A stretch of 64,000 nucleotides of DNA from Plazaster borealis (GCA_021014325.1 CM037470.1:930001-994000); one strand, 5' to 3'; positions 45,016 through 56,600 are shown, counted from the stretch's first letter. The notes: a model not told the origin generated them from the letters alone. Made by a program: numbers and translations.

Positions 45016-45309
45016 TACAAACACAATTCAATGAGCTGCTTAAGCACAAAAATTAGCATAGCATAAACAATTGTGCTTTAAGGTGGGGTCATACAATGTA
45101 CATGTAGATTGGTTTTTGTCAACGTAATACTTGTTTCAGCTGAATACAGTGTCTACTTGCAGAGAAAACAGCAAAAACTGCCTTGTTATTTTCACAAGAA
45201 TTTCAAATCTATCCATGTTTAGCGAGGTGACGGTGGGTACCAACTGCATCTCTGGCCATGGCATTCCCGAATGGACACCAACCCTCAGAAATCTGAGAAA
45301 CGATTCATG

Positions 45310-45450
45310 CCTGAATCTTATATAGCGCCGGTATCTACCAATAAGATACTCAAGGCACTTTAACAAAGAGAAACATTCAAGACAGATTTGTGGGGTTTTT
45401 TAATTATGAGACCGATTTATGTAGCACCTTTAGGGTTTACTACATGTAGG
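45310..45450 (-). repeat. Degenerate SINE or LINE-tail fragments
   Basis: CTTATATAGCGCCGG and GATACTCAAGGCACTT, then ATGTAGCACCTTTAGGG: in reverse these resemble the GCGCTATATAAG tail of animal SINE and L2-type elements. Too decayed to assign a family. Confidence 0.4.
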
Positions 45451-45598
45451 TGCTGCAGCGGCGCATTCAGCAGCCACTGCCGGAAACGCCAGGGAAAACC
45501 CCTTCTCCAGTGGAACTAGTTAGCTTGTCATTTCATTAGTCTTCTAGCTTTGTTATCCGTATTTCATTTAAAGAGTGATGTTTTTCAACACTGAACTA

Positions 45599-46128
45599 TC
45601 AAGTTAGGTTTGCAGTGACACCATTTACATAAATCTCTTTATGAGTTGTGGTGGTTTTGAGAAGAACCGGTGGTTTGACAACTCGACGTTTCGATCAGTA
45701 TACCCTGATCATCTTCAGGAGAAAGATCAGGGCCCAATTTCATAGAGCTGCTACTGTAAGCACACGTTTTGTGCTTACTGAGCGAGTTTCCCTGATACAG
45801 CGCTGCTAACCGTAAGCACACGAAAAGGCATGCTACTCTTCCGGTGCTTACTGTATGAAAATGATTGATGTAACAATGCAAATCCATGGTGAATGCGCAA
45901 GATGGTCGCTTAATTTTCTTGCCAACCTGTGAAATACGCTTATGAACAAGCAAGTTTTTCTGCTACAGTTAGCACGAAAATTTGCTTACCGTTAAGCAGC
46001 GCTATGAAACTGGGCCAAGAGCATACTGATCGAAACGTCGAGTTGAAAAAACCATCGGTTCTTCTCAAAACCACCACAACTCAATGAGTTACAAATGTAT
46101 GTACATGGTGTCACCGCAAACCTCACTT
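45599..46128. repeat. Large inverted repeat of Penelope-type P3 ends enclosing another palindrome
   Basis: Arms 45599-45702 and 46022-46128 are inverted to each other over about 105 bases (themes GAGTTGTGGTGGTTTTGAGA, AGAAGAACCG, ACTCGACGTTTCGATCAGTA). The left arm continues inward to a CTGAAGATGATCAG hairpin core. The centre is filled by the GGGCCC palindromic element at 45730-46016. Confidence 0.85.
45730..46016. repeat. Palindromic GGGCCCAATTTCATAGAGCT element, long form, nested
   Basis: Left end GGGCCCAATTTCATAGAGCT, right end AGCGCTATGAAACTGGGCC. The interior holds two further opposed GTAAGCACA words and a unique centre. It sits between the two P3 arms at 45599-46128. Confidence 0.8.
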
Positions 46129-46253
46129 GATTGTACTCCCACCATAAAACCTTTCAAATCCTACTTAACACTGAACTAGCCAGCTGGACCACTTTGAGAG
46201 AATTTTGACTGATCCTCAGGTGTTGTAACTAGCATTTGCCCAGCGGACCAAGG

Positions 46254-46630
46254 TTAAAGGTATCGTACACGTTTGGTAATGACTCAAAACAAATATTAGC
46301 ATAAAACTTACTTGGTAACAAGCAACGGAGAGCTGTTGATAGTATAAAACATTGTGAGAAACGACTCCCTCTGAAGTAACGTAGTTTTTGAGAAAGAGGT
46401 AATTTCTCACTAAAATAATAAAAACTTCTTGCAAGAAGTTTTTATTCCTAATCTGAAAGCACACAAATTTGTACAACAAGGGTGTTTTTTCTTTCATCAT
46501 TTTCTTGCAACTTTGATGACCAATTGAGCCCAAATTTTCACAGGCTTGTTATTTTATGCATGTGTATGTTGGGATACACCAAGTGAGAACACTGGTCTTT
46601 GACAATTACCAAACGTGTACGATGCCTTTA
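46254..46630. mobile_element. GTACAC-family MITE, type A, reversed copy
   Basis: Ends TTAAAGGTATCGTACACGTT and CAAACGTGTACGATGCCTTTA (perfect over the last 14 bases), with the inner palindrome AAACTTCTTGCAAGAAGTTT. Confidence 0.85.
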
Positions 46631-47454
46631 AGGGAGACTGCAGCTTTTGAATAGATTCAGTTTCATAAAGATCGTTGTGCTAAGTTCAATTGTTGTTTCA
46701 GTCTTTGTTTCATTCGCAACTAGGTATTTGTAGTGTGCTCTTACAAACTCAGATAGAAGCCACTGGAATCATGAATAGGAATATGGAGTTATTGTTATAT
46801 TATGAAAGAGTTGTAATAATTGTTGGTTCGTTCGTTCGTGTGGTCACCATGAATCATCTAGACTGGCAGGTCCAAGGAGAACCGGTTAATAGTAGCCTCA
46901 TCAAGAGGTCATCAGGTCACAAGAGCCTTAGGGGGTCCGAAGATTTTGAAGAATTATTTATGATTTGGGGAGGGTTTTTTTAAAGTTAAAAGACAACTGT
47001 TTTCTCCATGAAACAAGAACTCATACATTGTACAATACACCCCCGTTCACCTTGTGCAGTTCTGTTCCCAATTTGAAACAATTGTTTACATTTTTTTAAA
47101 AGTGTACAGTGAAAATACTCATTTAATGTGGACTTTCATGAAATGCTAACCTAATTTTGTCAACCACAAATGTGTTCTGGCAATTCTCAGAACCAGCACT
47201 TCTCACATTTATTCAAAAGGTTGTTACCCATAAACCTACTCAGTTCTGTTCAGGTTGAGCTCTATTTGGAAGATGACTTTTGAAGTTACAAAGATGTCCT
47301 TGAAAGTAATCACACCCCCTTACAGTTTTAGATTTTTACATTAATCCGAGTCCACTTAGAATTCTTCAAAGAAACTTTCCCTGTGGTTCAAAAAAATGTC
47401 ATCTTTGAGAGGGTGAAATTATTGGATAATTTGTTAGGTCTGTGTGAGCATTTT

Positions 47455-47555
47455 GAAGGGGCACTAAGGCAAAAACCAGGGGCAATACAGACCAAGACCA
47501 GGGGCAACACAGGCCAAAACCAGGGGCAACACGGGCCTAGAATTCAGGCCTGGAT
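47455..47555. repeat. Short tandem array within a repeat X fragment
   Basis: Three to four degenerate copies of GGCCAAGACCAGGGGCAACA, preceded by AAGGGGCACTAAGGC and closed by ATTCAGGCCTGG, the X end. It is an independent, small amplification of the same X segment that makes the 21-bp minisatellite. Confidence 0.75.
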
Positions 47556-47589
47556 TTAAATACTCAGTGTTTCTCCATCTCGGTGTCTC

Positions 47590-47937
47590 TCCAGGCCCCA
47601 TGGGTGGCGTAGTGCGTAAAGTGCTCGCCTCTCACCACTGTGGCCCTGGTTCGATTCCAGGCCAAAGCCATATGTGAGTAGAGTTGTGTGTTGGTTCTCT
47701 CCTATGCCACAAGGGTTTTTCTCCGGGCCCTCCAGTTTTCCTCCCGGAAAAATCAAACACTTCTGATCTCTGGTTGTGCTCCATGTTCATGTTTGGGTTG
47801 GTTATTAGATGTGGCTGGCTGCCATAGGAACCTTTGCATACATGTACCAGCAGCTCGAACACGTTGTAGCCACGTCCACACTATTCAGCTGCAAGTAAGG
47901 ATAATTAGTCTCCCAAATTATTATTATTATTATCATC
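47590..47937 (+). mobile_element. tRNA-derived SINE directly upstream of POLR2H exon 3
   Basis: Head with GGGTGGCGTAGTGCGTAAAG (A-box) and GGTTCGATTCC (B-box). The body includes CACAAGGGTTTTTCTCCGGG and GTTTTCCTCCCGG, and the tail is CCCAAATTATTATTATTATTATC. It resembles the SINE at 16733. The ATT tail ends only a few bases before the exon 3 acceptor. Confidence 0.8.
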
Positions 47938-47942
47938 AACAG

Positions 47943-48123
47943 GTGATAAATTCCGTCTAGTTCTAGCGACGACCTTAAGAGAAGACGGTTGCCCTGATGA
48001 TGGCGAGTACACACCCCTTGATGACGGGACACCTACTCGAGCAGACAGTTTTGAGTATGTGATGTACGGTATCGTTTACCGGATTGAAGGAGATGAGAGT
48101 AACACAGAAGCCGCCTCAAGATT
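47943..48123 (+). CDS. POLR2H: RNA polymerase subunit RPB8, coding exon 3
   Basis: Residues 53 to about 112, beginning [16 protein letters not shown], through the DDGEYTP loop and [20 protein letters not shown], ending EAASR plus two bases of a leucine codon before GTAAGT. One extra residue relative to the human protein occurs in the DDGTPTRAD loop, an exposed and variable region. The acceptor ATCATCAACAG is immediately preceded by the tail of a SINE. The missing C-terminal part (about 37 residues of a roughly 150-residue protein) was searched for in 48124-64000 without success, so the gene is partial here. Confidence 0.95.
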
Positions 48124-48179
48124 GTAAGTTTCTTTAAAATTTTCTTGAGCTTTGCTAGTTGCCCTAATTGAATAGAACA

Positions 48180-48560
48180 TGGTTGGTAAGGATAAAATAC
48201 ATTGTTTAATTTTAGTCTGGAAGCTTAGTGATTCTTAAGTTCATACTAGAACCATTTTTATTGTGAAATATTTCCCTATGAAATGAAGTTAAATTAAAGA
48301 AAAGTGTATGTGAAAACCTTTAAAAAAAACACGCTAATTTTGATTGTTATAACCAAAATTAAGGACAATGTGTTTGTTTACATACATGTATGCTAAACAT
48401 TGTGCATGGTTTTTCTATATTTTCTCCTGACTCATACAATGGATTAAGCCCAAATTTTCACAGGTTTGTTATTTCATGTACATGTGTATGGTTGATCACA
48501 GAAAACATCAACACTGTATGTGACTTTTTTGTCAGCTCTATCAATCCTGTATAATACATT
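48180..48560. repeat. Dispersed repeat Z, copy 2
   Basis: Same order of landmarks as at 30350: GGTTGGTAAGGATAAAATAC, AGTTCATACTAGAACCATTT, GCCCAAATTTTCACAGGTTT and TTGTCAGCTCTATCAATCC. Confidence 0.75.
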
Positions 48561-50418
48561 TCATGTGTGTAGGTACTAGGATTAAAAGCAAAAAGTAATT
48601 GCTGTAAAGTCTTTTTATTTTATTTATTAAACATATTTTGGAAGATTGCCCTGTAATTTTTTCATTTCAATTTCAGTCAGTAGACTCACCTAAATGTATA
48701 GTGAGTTAAAACTCAGTAATGGGACACAGTCCATTTGCAATGTGTATTTGTTTGATAAAAGACATCAATAATGGTCCCAGCAGATAAGAATCCAGGCACA
48801 CAATTTCCCCCTCCAATGTTTAAAATCAAACTTCACTTCCTTGTCCCAGTCTAGTCCCAGAAACTTCCCCCATCCAATCAGGAACTCCCAAGTCTCCCTA
48901 CCCTCATACATATTCATCACCCAGTCCCACTTGTAAGCAGACAGTGTGGAATCTAGGTCACCGATTGGCTGTGTGTACTGCCTCAGTGATTCATACATCA
49001 CACAGGCTCATTTGCATAAGCTATAACTGGCATTGTGCTGGCCGTGTTGGGGAAGGAGGAAGTTAAACAGCATAAAAAGACAAGTCCAGGCAAGTTTGTG
49101 GTCATATCGCTCAGATGGCTTGTTGAAGCTACAACCTGCCTGCTGAAATCATTGTGAGTTAGCACTGTGGAGGAGGAAGGTTGCATCTTGTGTGTATTTT
49201 GATGATGGTGCATAGTTTTTTATCGACTCTGCCAGAGGTACGTCAGCCTGTTATTTCTGGAGACTTTACGGTCTACGTGTTTGCATTTCTTATTGGAACA
49301 TTAAACTGCGATCTCTGGTGAGTTTGTAAGACTGTTAAATCCACCTAGAAACTTTGAAACCTAGTAACTATTTTCTAGTCATTCCATTTGTTCAGTGATG
49401 AAGATTTTTAAATTTTATTACCTATTGTCTAGTCTTCTTGGAAGTTGCACTTTTTTTTTTTTGCAAGTTTTTTCTCTGGTTGAGAAATTTTTTGTCAAAT
49501 TGTCAAGTGTCTATAAATTTAATTGTTTTTGTACCAACCCTTTCTTTTTAGAACTAGCTGCATGGTGCAGTGTACATTTCCTTGTTCTGATAAAATCTAA
49601 TTAACTCCTTTGCTTTAGTCCTAGTAATGAGGACTCTGTAGCAGTTGAATATGATCATTTTATCATTGCCCATTATGCATATTATAATGAGAATTTTAAA
49701 AAGCCTTTGATATTTTTACTACATTTTGTAGGTTTTAGTGGATTGTTTCCTTTTCAGTTAAATAATGGTTTTATCTTTGTAAAGTTAGGTTTCAACTAGC
49801 CCTGTAGTGCCAATAGGATACAAAGTGGATTGGCAATACTTTGGGGCCAAGTTTCAACCACAAAATAATAACAGCTTCTACCTAAACATTTATATATTTT
49901 TCACTAACATTATTGGAAATTCACATTATTCACCTCCCAGAGTTATCAAGTTTTCAACACCAGTCGTTAAAACATTTGTTTTTCTTCTGTGAGATATGTA
50001 CTTAATTTGTATTACATACTAATTTTTAAAAATTTGTTTTATAAATTAATGTAAGGAGGCAGATCGTTTATAACAGTTTATCAAACTTTCACAGATCGAA
50101 ATGTTGTTGTATAACACGATAATTGAAGAGGTTTCAGTTATTTTTGACTAATTGTAGTCAACCAACGCTTGTCATTAGTACCCACTTATTCAACACACTC
50201 TGAAAGACCAAATGGAGGAATGGTAACATTTCCAGAAAATGTAGCAATCCTCCGGAGAAATGTTCCCATCTAAAAAACAGCCTAAGCCCAGGAAATAACA
50301 TTTAAACACCTCCCAAGTTACTGATTGTTTATTTTGATTTCAAAATAAGCCTTCGTGGCTATGCACAAACTCCCAGATGTTTGTTTCCTGAAAGAGTTAA
50401 CTCATATCCATCCCCAAG

Positions 50419-50591
50419 GTTTAGCCAGGATTTGGTAAAAGGGTGTCCAAATTTGCTGGAAATTTAAAAACTGGGTGTCCAAATTGTTCGCTTACAATAC
50501 ATTTACATGTAAATGACAGATAAAACAGGTTGTCCAAATTTAAAACAGGGTGTCCAAAAGACACCCAGACACCCCTTTGGCTAAACACTAT
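50419..50591 (-). repeat. Dispersed repeat W, copy 2
   Basis: Reverse complement of the copy at 31745: GGTGTCCAAATTTGCTGG, CTGGGTGTCCAAATTG, GTTGTCCAAATTTAAAACAG, GGTGTCCAAAAGACACCCAG. Confidence 0.75.
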
Positions 50592-50630
50592 GTCCATTCC
50601 GATGACAAACATTGAAAGAATAAAATACTA

Positions 50631-50791
50631 GGGCCCTTTTTCAAATCCACGGCTTTGGCTTCGGATTTGGCTCCTAGCTAGGCCCCTCAGTTGTTATGAC
50701 TATACGCCTGTTATGCGTTCAGGGATTCAGACGAGAGAACGGAGCCTGAAGCCGAATCCAAAGCCAAAAGCCGCGGATTCGAAAAGGGCCC
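50631..50791. repeat. Palindromic MITE (AGGGCCCTTTTTCAAATCC ends)
   Basis: GGGCCCTTTTTCAAATCCAC and ATTCGAAAAGGGCCC are inverted ends. Inside, GGCTTTGGCTTCGGATTTGG faces CCGAATCCAAAGCC. It is a fold-back element of about 160 bases, distinct from the GGGCCCAATTTC family. Confidence 0.8.
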
Positions 50792-51128
50792 TATGTCAAA
50801 CATCTATGCCAAGTGTATTTTTAGAAAGAAATGAAATTGAACTGTAATTAGATTAAAGTAAAAACCCTAGACGGTCGTGATTTGAATGATTCAGAAAGAT
50901 GACAAATGATGATTCAGCTCCACATTATAGACAGACTTGCTATGATCAGTGGTACGTTTTCAAATGGAAAATGTCTCCAGTAAGTTGAGGCTCTTCGAGT
51001 AAATCACTGAATTTTCAAGTAAAGGACTCATTTAAAAATCTAACCATCAGATTTGTTTGTACCGTAGACCTTGGACATTGTTACCGTTCAGACAAATTAT
51101 TATCATATTTGTTTTCTATTTTAATTTA

Positions 51129-51417
51129 TGGCTTGTGACTACTTCATGCTAAGCAAATTTCTCTGTGCTTATGACATTCGGCCTGCGTCCTTGGACGTAT
51201 GTCAGCTACATGTATGAGTAACGAAGGATAAACAACCAAGGTTAGCTTGACCTGGGGTAAGATTCCATGCTAAGCAGAACTAGGTAATGAGCTAGTCACA
51301 GGATAACGCACATTATGGTTGGCTTGTGACTGCTTCATGCTGAGCAAATTTCTCTGTGCTTACAACATTCGACCTACGTCCTTGGACGTATGTCAGCTAT
51401 GAGTAACGAAGGATAAA
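51129..51417. repeat. Direct repeat pair, ~100 bp each
   Basis: Copies at 51129-51231 and 51320-51417 share GGCTTGTGACT, CTTCATGCT, GAGCAAATTTCTCTGTGCTT (first copy AAGCAAATTTC), GTCCTTGGACGTATGTCAGC and GTAACGAAGGATAAA. They are separated by about 90 bases containing another CCATGCTAAGCAGAAC word. Confidence 0.85.
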
Positions 51418-51590
51418 GTGGCTGGTATAATTGGTATGGATTGTTCACAGTTGTCTTACAGGGAAGTATTTAATTTGGGTTGAGGGTACCTGACTGCATG
51501 ACTGAATATTTGTCAGCTTTTTTTCTAATGACTCACTCTCGTTTCAAGAGGCTAAATTCATAATATTTATGACTGGGATTCATGGTTGTG

Positions 51591-51746
51591 TTAAAGGCAT
51601 CGTACACGTTTGGTAATGACTCTGAGAATCAATGGCAATAAAAACTTACTTGGTAAGAAGTACAGCAGCTTTGGATTGTATAATGCATTTTGAGAAACTT
51701 TTCACTTCGAAGTACTGCGGTTATGGAAAAATATATCACTTTTTGG
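51591..51746. mobile_element. GTACAC-family MITE, type B, truncated
   Basis: Begins TTAAAGGCATCGTACACGTT and continues like 37110-37490 as far as ATATATCACTTTTTGG. The other end is missing. Confidence 0.75.
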
Positions 51747-51894
51747 CATTATGGGTCAAGAACAAAGGGATAGTCAGGCATGTAATGTAAGCCATTTTCA
51801 GAAATTTTCAAATTCATCAAACATCATCGCTGAAGAGTAAGAATTAAACCTGTTATTCTGATAACTACATGTACCTGCCCCTTTGAGAGAGAAA

Positions 51895-52028
51895 GAAGCC
51901 GTATCCAAATTGCCAGCTTCGGCTACAGCTACGGCTGTTTCTAAGGGTGTTGCTAAGGACGTCCTATACTTCAATGCATGATGATGCGGTGATCCAGCCG
52001 TTGCTGTAGCCGCCAATTCGTTCATGGC
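51895..52028. repeat. GCCGTAGCC-type dispersed repeat, copy 2
   Basis: CTTCGGCTACAGCTACGGCT, TAAGGGTGTTGCTAAGGACG, ATACTTCAATGCATGATGAT and CCGTTGCTGTAGCCG: the reverse complement of the sequence at 1404-1490. A related run of CCATAGCCATAAGCC words lies at 52655-52715. Confidence 0.65.
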
Positions 52029-53029
52029 TAGAGGTTCAAGGGTCTAGAGAGAAGACGATACCGACAGCGCTGTGGACCATCAGAGTGTTCTCATGTGATA
52101 TCAATCAATGTGAATACATCTGCTGGTTCCATTGCGAGGTCTGGTGAATATCTGCAGGACGGACAGGGCACCAGTCAATTCGGCACTTGGTCTAAATTTT
52201 GAAATTGTAAATTAGTCAGCTGTCTTTTCTTTGGGGAAAATGTTTGGTTAAAATTACATACTTATAAATATTGGATTAGTGAAATACGTACTACATTGAA
52301 CTCCCACTTACACTTGTTCACAAATTAATGTTGTGTGCTCATGTTTCTACAGTGTACTATACATGCTAACTTTTAGTTTGTGTTCTTATGATGTTTCTTT
52401 TTTTATACACGAGCAGTTGTGCTGTTTATTGACTTAATGTCTGTACTAAATGTACACACATTACTGTTGGCAGTTTCCAAATTCACCCTTGCACTTACCC
52501 AACATGTTTTGTCCTACTTTTCTTCATCTTGTTCGTTAATCAAATAATTATTTTAAAACAACAGTCCATTAAACAGTAAAGTAAAGTGTGAGATTTTCAA
52601 TGGTAGCTTTTGGCTACAGCTTTGCTATATCAAGGCCTATTCGTTGCTGCTTTCCTAGCCATAAGCCATAGCCATAAGCCGTATCCATATCCAGAAGCCA
52701 TCTCCGTAGCCAAACACCTCAATCAAAGAGACTTACATGTACATCACATTTAGAAGTTCCTCAACATGACCCTTTTTTCAACCCATGTTGAGGGTTTTTG
52801 CTTTCAGTGAGAGGCAAGTCGTTGTCATGCCACGGCATGAGTCAGCAAGTGATTCAGACTGTATGTTCCATCCTTAAGTGTCACCATCGGAGGAAAGTCT
52901 GATATATCTACTTCCTTCTCTACTGAAGTGTCTATCCCAAGAAAGAGGTTTTACTTTCGGACATTCTTGCCATTTTTGCTTCAAAATGGGTGGTACAATG
53001 TAGATGTACCCATGGTAAACATTTTTCTA

Positions 53030-53190
53030 CGCATGCCTGGTGCTTTGTTCTTGAAAGGACTAAGGCACTGAGGCGTTTTCTTCATTGTAAAGAGCACCTC
53101 TATTGGGAAGTTGTAAATTTCTATTGGAACGTCTTAAGGGGCACCAAGGCAATGACCAGGGGGCCTCAGTGAGGCATCAGGCCTGTACAT
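53030..53190. repeat. Dispersed repeat X, diverged copy 6
   Basis: Starts CATGCCTGG, has AAAGAGCACCTCTATTGGGA and GGGGCACCAAGGCAATGACC, ends CATCAGGCCTG. It holds the AATGACCAGG variant, the same variant as the 21-bp minisatellite unit. Confidence 0.7.
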
Positions 53191-53269
53191 GGGTAATGTA
53201 GGCCCAAAGACAAACTGTTTTACAAGTTAAGAACAAGTATTAATTGGGAAACAGGACCATTTTCACTTT

Positions 53270-53605
53270 AAAAAGGAAACATTTTTAATTGTTTAAATGG
53301 AATTCAGCTAACTTCCTAAAAATTTCTCTAGCCTGAACCCATTTCTTAAAATGAACGATAACCTTCTGAGACAATTCAGTTTTACAGAGTAGCTTATATG
53401 GGAGTTTCACAAAAAGCATAAAGAGAAAACCATAAAGTATGCTCCTGATTGCACAGTAGGGCTTCGAAAACCAAGAAAAACACCAAGTAGAAAACATTCC
53501 GAGGACCTCGTTTCAATTCAGCGCACTTCGGCTAAACATCCCAAAATTTTGGCACAGAATGCCTCACAGTTTTGAAAAAACCTGGGGAGAACCCCGATCA
53601 ATTCA
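53270..53605 (-). repeat. Dispersed repeat Y, copy 3
   Basis: The reverse complement matches 40905-41230 closely, including the 70-codon frame at 53285-53497 with only a few differing residues. Confidence 0.8.
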
Positions 53606-56600
53606 CCCCTTAGTTGTAGGAGTGGCTGGGAGGACTCTACGAAGGTAAAGTCACCAGATTGACTATAATGACCGTTCCGTACTTAAATTTAAGCGGTCAC
53701 GTATGTTTTTCACATTAGAAAAGCAACCTGCTTTCAGTTGATAAGGACACAAATTGTGTCAATTATACAGCTATATTATAATTCATCAAGCCATTTGATA
53801 TCTGGGAAGCTTGATATGGGCTTAACCAGAGATCACGTCATCTATCCAGAATCGACAAATATATTCAGTGTGAGACATTACAAATTCGTTAGCAAGATTT
53901 CGAGCATGATTCATGAAACAACTACCTGCATTTTTAACGGTCTGAAACTCTGAACTGATTAACGCCAGACAGACTTTAACTTTGTGTTTCATTGACATTG
54001 TTGATCTAACAATAGAATCGTCATTATTGTTGAATCATCTTGACCTTTGACACAAACTGTGTATGTGACCTGCAGGTCATGACCTTTATGTCTTGCATAG
54101 TAATCAGGGATCAAGTTGATAAAGCGGTTGCTTAATATCGTAGCAAAATATATGTTGATTTCAAAATGGCTTTAATAATAGTAGAAGTTTAGTACTAGGA
54201 ATATGACTATCTTTTATTGGTTGTGATGTGATGATTTTCAATTTTTTCTCAAACTTAAAGTATGTTATTTAAGTGTTGATCAACATTTGAATGTTAATGG
54301 CTTTGAAATTTAGCTTATCTGTAAAGTTAATTTCCTGTTTGTAAGTATGATGTTATTCCTGCCTCCAGCACTTTGCACAAACAGGCTCCGATGATACAGG
54401 AAATGTATTGTTCTGCATGTAGTTGTTTTTGTGTGGATTCATGATTGGGTACAATCATTTTTGGACTTGTTTTTCAGAAATGTTTTTCAAAGTCTCAAAA
54501 TTCTTCTCAGAATCATCCGTGTCTATTGTAAGAAATGCCCTTGAATGATGAAATAAGTGATTTTAGGTAAAAATAAAACACAATTGTTTGCCACCCTTGT
54601 ACTTGGAGCTAGAAGTAACCAATATATTACGTGCACAGCAATATGACAATATGACCGGCTAGAGAAAAAAACACTCAGCAAATAGCACAACGATAACTTG
54701 TTACATCACATGGCACCAACTTGTTGGTTATCAATACTGCGAACAGTTCAGTAACGACCTGTTTTCACATTTCTTCTTCCCAAAATTCTGATTTTAAATC
54801 AAATTTTCATGCTGAAATACAGTTGCCTCTTTTATGTTTTTTAAAATGTTTGATGCACAGCCTGCACTCAGAAGTCTTCTGTTGAGGTGTTGATCTTCCC
54901 AAAAGATCACTCGATTTTAATTGTTGATTTTAATTGTCGTGTCAACTGTTGACTTGCCTGACTCTGGCAAGTACAAAGACAACTCTATGGGCAATCAATT
55001 TTCGTTGTGCAGTGAAGCTTTCTTGATTCCATTATCGGATTGCCAGGTTTGATTTCATACCGGCCTGAATGATTGACTAGGGCGCTAGGGCGTACATTGT
55101 AGTATTAAAACGAAAATAAATAAATACACCAAAGTTAAACTGCAGAGACTTCCTGTTATGTTGATGCTAATAGTGACATCAGCTTTATTAAGTTGCAGTT
55201 TCATATCCTGTTCTGGGTATATATTTTATATGGACATGTAGTTTTGTTTGTGCACATTCATTGTTATCTTGCCAGGCCCATTTCCCCTTTGCATTACTTT
55301 CAGTTTAATACATAACTAAACAAGATGAGTGTCGTGTGGGCTGTAAAACCCTGTTGTTTTGGATGTTCCTATATTTTCTGTGAGTCTTTTTTTGTAAGTG
55401 TTTTAGATTGTTGTAAATTGTTTTGTTTACCTTACAGCCTGACAACAAGGTTGACCTGGCAACAGAGTACATGGTACTCCTATAGTAACAGAGGCAATTT
55501 TACCCCCAGCAACAGAGGCCATTTTCTCTGTTGCCATTGGTTTTGACCTTTATTTTTGACCTTTGTTCCATTTATGAACCTTAAGAATGTTCAAAGCAAA
55601 AAGAAAATTGTGTAGTTTCCCTTCAAAGATGAAATTTCAGGGCTGCAGTGAATCTTTGCTTGTTCGGGTTATTATAATGTATAAATGGGAAAACCATTTT
55701 CCATTTTTTCAGGATAGTTGTTTGCTTTACTTTCTGCAGTTTGACCTTTGACCTTCTCTTCATGTCCTTGTTTGTCAGTCTATAAGATAGTCCAACCCTC
55801 CCACTGAGGAGTAACCGTTTGGGAACTTAAGTTTCAATTTTTACAAGGTTCTTTCCAGCACCGTTGTCAGCAACATTGAGAAACCTTCATCCTGTCCTTA
55901 CTCATCCTCCAAACCACCTGTCCATCTCTCCCATCCATCCTTCTTTGTCTCAGACATCTTACTAAACTCTCACATCAAATTAACATTAATTTGTTTACTC
56001 CGTCTGCCTTGACCGTCTGGTCTGAAAGTAAATCCTCACTGCGGTTGCGTGGTCGTATTCACGGCGTCTTTTATCTAATGTCCACGCCGTCTTAAGAATC
56101 TTCGTTGTCTTTTCTTGCTGCGTCTTGGAGGCCCACGCAGTCCTCCCACGACGATGATCGCAGCATCCCTCTAACATCTCCACCTCCGTCCCCCCATCTT
56201 CCCGAAAGTGCCCACCCCATGTCCTCGGTTCATTATTCTCATCCTTGCGGGTTGATCTGTAGAGTCGGATCTGCAGGAAAGACGGACCACGGCGTGGATG
56301 TTGTTGCTTTGTGCATTTTTACTGGTGATTCATCTGTACCTACGTAGGGAGAATAGCTGAACTGTAGATGAACCCAACTCTGTAAAGGAGCAGTCTGTGT
56401 CTAGCGTCCGAGTTCAATATGCGTTTGTAATGATTAGTGCTTCTTTGAGTAAGATTGTCCGAAGATTTTGTACCAGTGAACAAAATTGCAGTGTATTATG
56501 TAATTACTACATGTATTTGAATCAGGAAACGTTTCTATTAATGTTTTATTTAATTAAATTAAGTAAAACATTAATGAAATTCTTCTGTAGGGACATATTT

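Larger units (their letters stand above)
44329..47942 (+). other. POLR2H: POLR2H intron 2 (3.6 kb)
   Basis: Bounded by GTACGT and ATCATCAACAG. Repeats inside are listed at 44891, 45310, 45599, 45730, 46254, 47455 and 47590. Stretches 44329-44890, 45016-45309 and 46631-47454 show no supportable gene. A 97-codon frame at 46690-46983 has no recognisable domain. Confidence 0.95.

Noticed and set aside
55436..55496. Possible exon after a TTACAG acceptor (PDNKVDLATEY...)
   Set aside because: It does not match the missing RPB8 C terminus, meets a stop quickly and has no donor in a useful position.
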